From assembly GCA_963772265.1 (NCBI GenBank), contig CAVYWS010000004.1, forward strand, positions 186,001 to 250,000: 64,000 nucleotides of DNA, written 5' to 3'. Position 1 is the stretch's first letter, and each line of letters starts with the position of its first letter. This document shows, piece by piece, positions 61,758 through 64,000 of the stretch. Position numbers and translations under genes: made by a program. Source of the DNA: Mayfieldus sp963772265. GTDB lineage: Bacteria > Actinomycetota > Thermoleophilia > Solirubrobacterales > 70-9. Under the pieces are notes generated by a model. The model did not search any database and was not told where the DNA came from. It saw only the letters and a program-made list of their open reading frames with translations.

Positions 61758-63261
61758 ATCCCCCTCCGCCGGGAGTCTCGATCCGCAGCCGGTCCCCGGG
61801 CGCCAGCTCTCCTTCGCACTTCGAGGGGAGCCGCTCGCCGTTGAGCAGGTTGACGCCGGGCTCCGCGTCGGCGCCGCCATCGCGGCCGCGCGGCGGATGG
61901 GAGCGGCGCTCGGTGATCAGGGTGAAGCGCATCGGCTCCAGGGCCTCGATCTCACGGACGATCCCGTCGCCGCCGCGGTGCTTCCCCTCGCCGCCGCTGC
62001 CCCCGCGCACCGACAGCTCACGGACGCGGATCGGAAACTCGGTCTCCAGCGCCTCGACCGGGGTGTTGAGGGTGTTCGACATCGCCACGTGGACGGCGCT
62101 CGGCCCGTCGGCGTCGGGACAGGCGCCCTGGCCTCCGCCGATCGTCTCGTAGTAGGTCCAGCCCTCGCCCGCCAGGGTGAGGTTGTTCATCGTCCCCTGC
62201 CCCTGGGCGGGCACCGGGCCGGTGCCGGCAAGCGCCGAGATCACCAGGTCTGCGACGCGGCTCGACGTTTCGACGTTGCCCGCCGCCACCGCGGCCGGGG
62301 AGCGGGCGTTGAGCAGGCAGCCCTCCGGTGCCAGCACCTCGATCGGCCGGTAGGCGCCCGCGGACGCCGGCGCGTCGGGGTCGGTGATCGCCCGCACCGC
62401 GAAGAAGGCGGCCGACTTGGTGACCGAGAGCGGACAGTTGAGGTTGCCGTCGATCTGGGGATCGGTGCCGGAGAAGTCGAGGGACAGCCGGTCGCCGTCG
62501 ACCTTCGCGGTCACTCGCAGGGTGACGTCGCGCCGTTCGCCCGTGGCGTCGTCCTCGAGCACGTCGGCGGCCTCGAACTCGCCGTCGGGCAGCTCGGCGA
62601 GAGCCGCCCGGGTGCGGCGCTCCGCGTAGTCCAGGGTCTCGGCCATTCCCGCCCGCAACTGCTCCGGGCCGTATTGCTGGGCCAGCTCGCCGAGGCGCAG
62701 CTCGCCGACCCGGTTGGCGGCGCGCTGGGCTCGCAGGTCGGCGAGGCGCTGGCGCGGCGATCGCATCCGGGAGGCGATCTGCTCGAGCTCGTGTGCGCCG
62801 GCTCGGGTCGGCGGGATGACGAGACCCTCCTGCTCGAGGCGGGTGGAGTCGGCGGGCATCCCTCCCGGGGTGGGGCCGCCGACGTCGGCATGGTGGGCGC
62901 GGCTGGCGGCGAAGCCGGTCAGCACGCCGCCGACGAAGATCGGCGAGATGACGGTTATGTCGGGCAGATGGGTCCCTCCCCGGTAGGGGTCGTTGAGGAT
63001 CCATGCTTGGCTGGGGCGCTGCGGCTCGGAGATCACCGCCGCGACCGATTCCGGCATCGAGCCGAGGTGCACGGGGATGTGCTCGGCCTGCATCACCATC
63101 TCCCCGTTGGCGTCGAACAGGGCGGTCGAGCAGTCGCGTCGCTCCTTGATGTTGGCCGAGTGCGCCGAGCGGATCAGCACCGCGCCCATCTCCTCGCAGG
63201 CCGCGCGCAGGCCGCCGATCATGACCTGGAGGGTTACGGGATCCAGGCGTTCGGAAGGCAT
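61741..63261 (-). CDS. Hydantoinase B / 5-oxoprolinase beta-type subunit
   Basis: 506 residues from ATG 63261. HyuB blocks: LDPVTLQVMIGGLRAACEEM, DCSTALFDANGEMVMQAEHI, ILNDPYRGGTHLPDITVISP, ASRAHHADVGGPTPGGMPAD and GGGQGACPDADGPSAVHVAM, with NTLNTPVEALETEFPIRVRE near the end. With HyuA it forms an ATP-dependent N-methylhydantoinase or oxoprolinase, opening cyclic imides or 5-oxoproline. The start overlaps the hyuA stop (TGATG), a tight couple. Confidence 0.93.
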   Translation of the reverse strand: MPSERLDPVTLQVMIGGLRAACEEMGAVLIRSAHSANIKERRDCSTALFDANGEMVMQAEHIPVHLGSMPESVAAVISEPQRPSQAWILNDPYRGGTHLPDITVISPIFVGGVLTGFAASRAHHADVGGPTPGGMPADSTRLEQEGLVIPPTRAGAHELEQIASRMRSPRQRLADLRAQRAANRVGELRLGELAQQYGPEQLRAGMAETLDYAERRTRAALAELPDGEFEAADVLEDDATGERRDVTLRVTAKVDGDRLSLDFSGTDPQIDGNLNCPLSVTKSAAFFAVRAITDPDAPASAGAYRPIEVLAPEGCLLNARSPAAVAAGNVETSSRVADLVISALAGTGPVPAQGQGTMNNLTLAGEGWTYYETIGGGQGACPDADGPSAVHVAMSNTLNTPVEALETEFPIRVRELSVRGGSGGEGKHRGGDGIVREIEALEPMRFTLITERRSHPPRGRDGGADAEPGVNLLNGERLPSKCEGELAPGDRLRIETPGGGGYGAAD

Positions 63262-64000
63262 CAATCGCTCCTCGCCGGTCCTTCGTCGCCTGTACTTTGC
63301 TCGGCGACGATCGTGCCCGCTTCGTCGACCGCCGCCGACCAGCCGGGTGGCAGGACGAGGGTGGCCTCGGGGAGCTCGAAGATCGCCGGGCCCGAGGCCT
63401 CGAGCCCGGCCGGGGGCTCGCCACGCATGACCCTGGCTTCGACCCACTCGCCCTCGAAGCGCGCCTCGCGCGCCGATTCGCGCAGCTCTCCGGCGGCCGC
63501 GGCCGCGGGCCGGGGCGCCGGCCCCGGCACCACCATCGCCAGGCGGATCGTCACCAGCTCGACGACGCCATCGGACTCGCGATAGCCGTAGCGCGACTCG
63601 TGGGCCTCGGCGAAGCTCTCGGCCAGCTCACCGGGGTCGGGGTCGACCGGTCCCGGCGATCGGCAGCTCGAAAGCCTGGCCGCGATAGCGCATCTCGTAG
63701 CTGACCCGCGGCTCGGCGCCGCTCATCCCCTCGCCGGCATCCCGGGCGAGGGCGCCGACCTCGGCCGCGATCCGGTCCGCTCGCAGCTCCTCGCCGCTCC
63801 AGAGCACGGTGCGGGCGGTGTCACGGCGCCGATCCGAGGCGCAGAGGCCGAGGGCAGAGAGCACCCCGCTGGCGCGCGGGCAGATGATCGTCTTCATCCC
63901 GAGCTGCTCGGCCAGGGCGGCGGCGTGCATCGGCCCCGCGCCCCCGAAGGGCAGCAGCGCATAGCGCCGCGGGTCGACCCCGCGTTCCACGGTCACCACC
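63261..64000 (-). CDS. Hydantoinase A / oxoprolinase alpha-type subunit, C-terminal part (start outside window, frameshift near 63654)
   Basis: The visible part covers the C-terminal 246 or so codons: VERGVDPRRYALLPFGGAGP with MHAAALAEQLG and ICPRASGVLSALGLCASDRR are diagnostic of HyuA. The frame breaks near 63654 within GQAFELPIAG ... PVDPDPGELAESF. The distal segment (FEGEWVEARVMRGEPPAGLE, PAIFELPEATLVLPPGWSAA) is the HyuA C-terminal domain. It holds the ATPase half of the enzyme; its N-terminus lies beyond base 64000. Confidence 0.9.

Overview
The window is GC-rich (about 70 percent by eye), densely coded actinobacterial-type chromosomal DNA. The gene set suggests the class Thermoleophilia, order Solirubrobacterales. 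It includes a MarP-like membrane protease, an AddAB-type recombination nuclease, a suf operon with a Rieske ferredoxin, CysO/Mec/CysM cysteine synthesis, WS/DGAT and MoxR-DUF58-transglutaminase genes. The taxonomic call is inference; the window has no rRNA, and I saw no tRNA, CRISPR array, transposase or phage gene. Promoters often place a TANNNT or GATACT box 6-9 bases before the start codon, so many messages are probably leaderless.

Layout. 1-3.3 kb: partial penicillin-binding protein, divergent MarP-like protease, HxlR and ArsR-type regulators. 3.3-10.5 kb: addB-addA and a GGCT-fold gene (minus). 10.6-20.3 kb: small unknown gene, arsenate-reductase-like phosphatase, membrane glycosyltransferase, fxsA/unknown/HAD operon, MIP18-type Fe-S protein, secreted protein, DMT transporter, WS/DGAT acyltransferase, ispH, HAD phosphatase. 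20.3-25.5 kb: moxR, DUF58, transglutaminase, and a DipZ-like thioredoxin fold without its cysteines. 25.6-29.9 kb: plus-strand cluster of TenA-like, cupredoxin-like, multi-membrane and small secreted proteins. 29.9-31.4 kb: Pho-box-like repeats and a PhoX-type gene. 31.4-38.4 kb: suf genes in two blocks, each headed by the same operator-like element. 38.5-41.6 kb: cupin, acetyltransferase, NarL-type response regulator, PRC-barrel protein and sensor kinase. 41.8-44.3 kb: HtpX-like protease, rhodanese-MoeB and a CysO-like sulfur carrier. 44.2-50.0 kb: very large SARP/BTAD regulator with 11-bp repeats at its promoter, small zinc-type protein, LPFTG surface protein, sugar phosphotransferase. 50.0-55.6 kb: polar amino-acid ABC transporter divergent from cysM, an unknown gene, mec and a DUF2007 protein. 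55.6-64 kb: peptidase-MA-like protein, penicillin-acylase family enzyme, DUF1152, DUF1802, alpha/beta hydrolase and hydantoinase/oxoprolinase B and A (A runs off the edge).

How genes fit together. The clearest system is sulfur-carrier cysteine synthesis. Rhodanese-MoeB activates a small ThiS-like protein, CysM uses the thiocarboxylate, and a JAMM peptidase (Mec) releases cysteine. The two operon-head genes, 10 kb apart, share a nearly identical 15-bp palindromic element over the -10 box. The intervening ABC importer, divergent from cysM, may bring in cystine or a related amino acid. The suf genes and their Rrf2 regulator form a second self-consistent regulon.

Quality caveat. At least twenty single-base frameshifts break genes that otherwise read as complete, conserved proteins (addA, addB, sufB, the SARP regulator, ABC transporter, penicillin acylase and others). 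They are absent from 10-25 kb and dense at 25-29, 50-53 and 57-59 kb. I treat them as probable consensus errors, and give the full spans of such genes as CDS.
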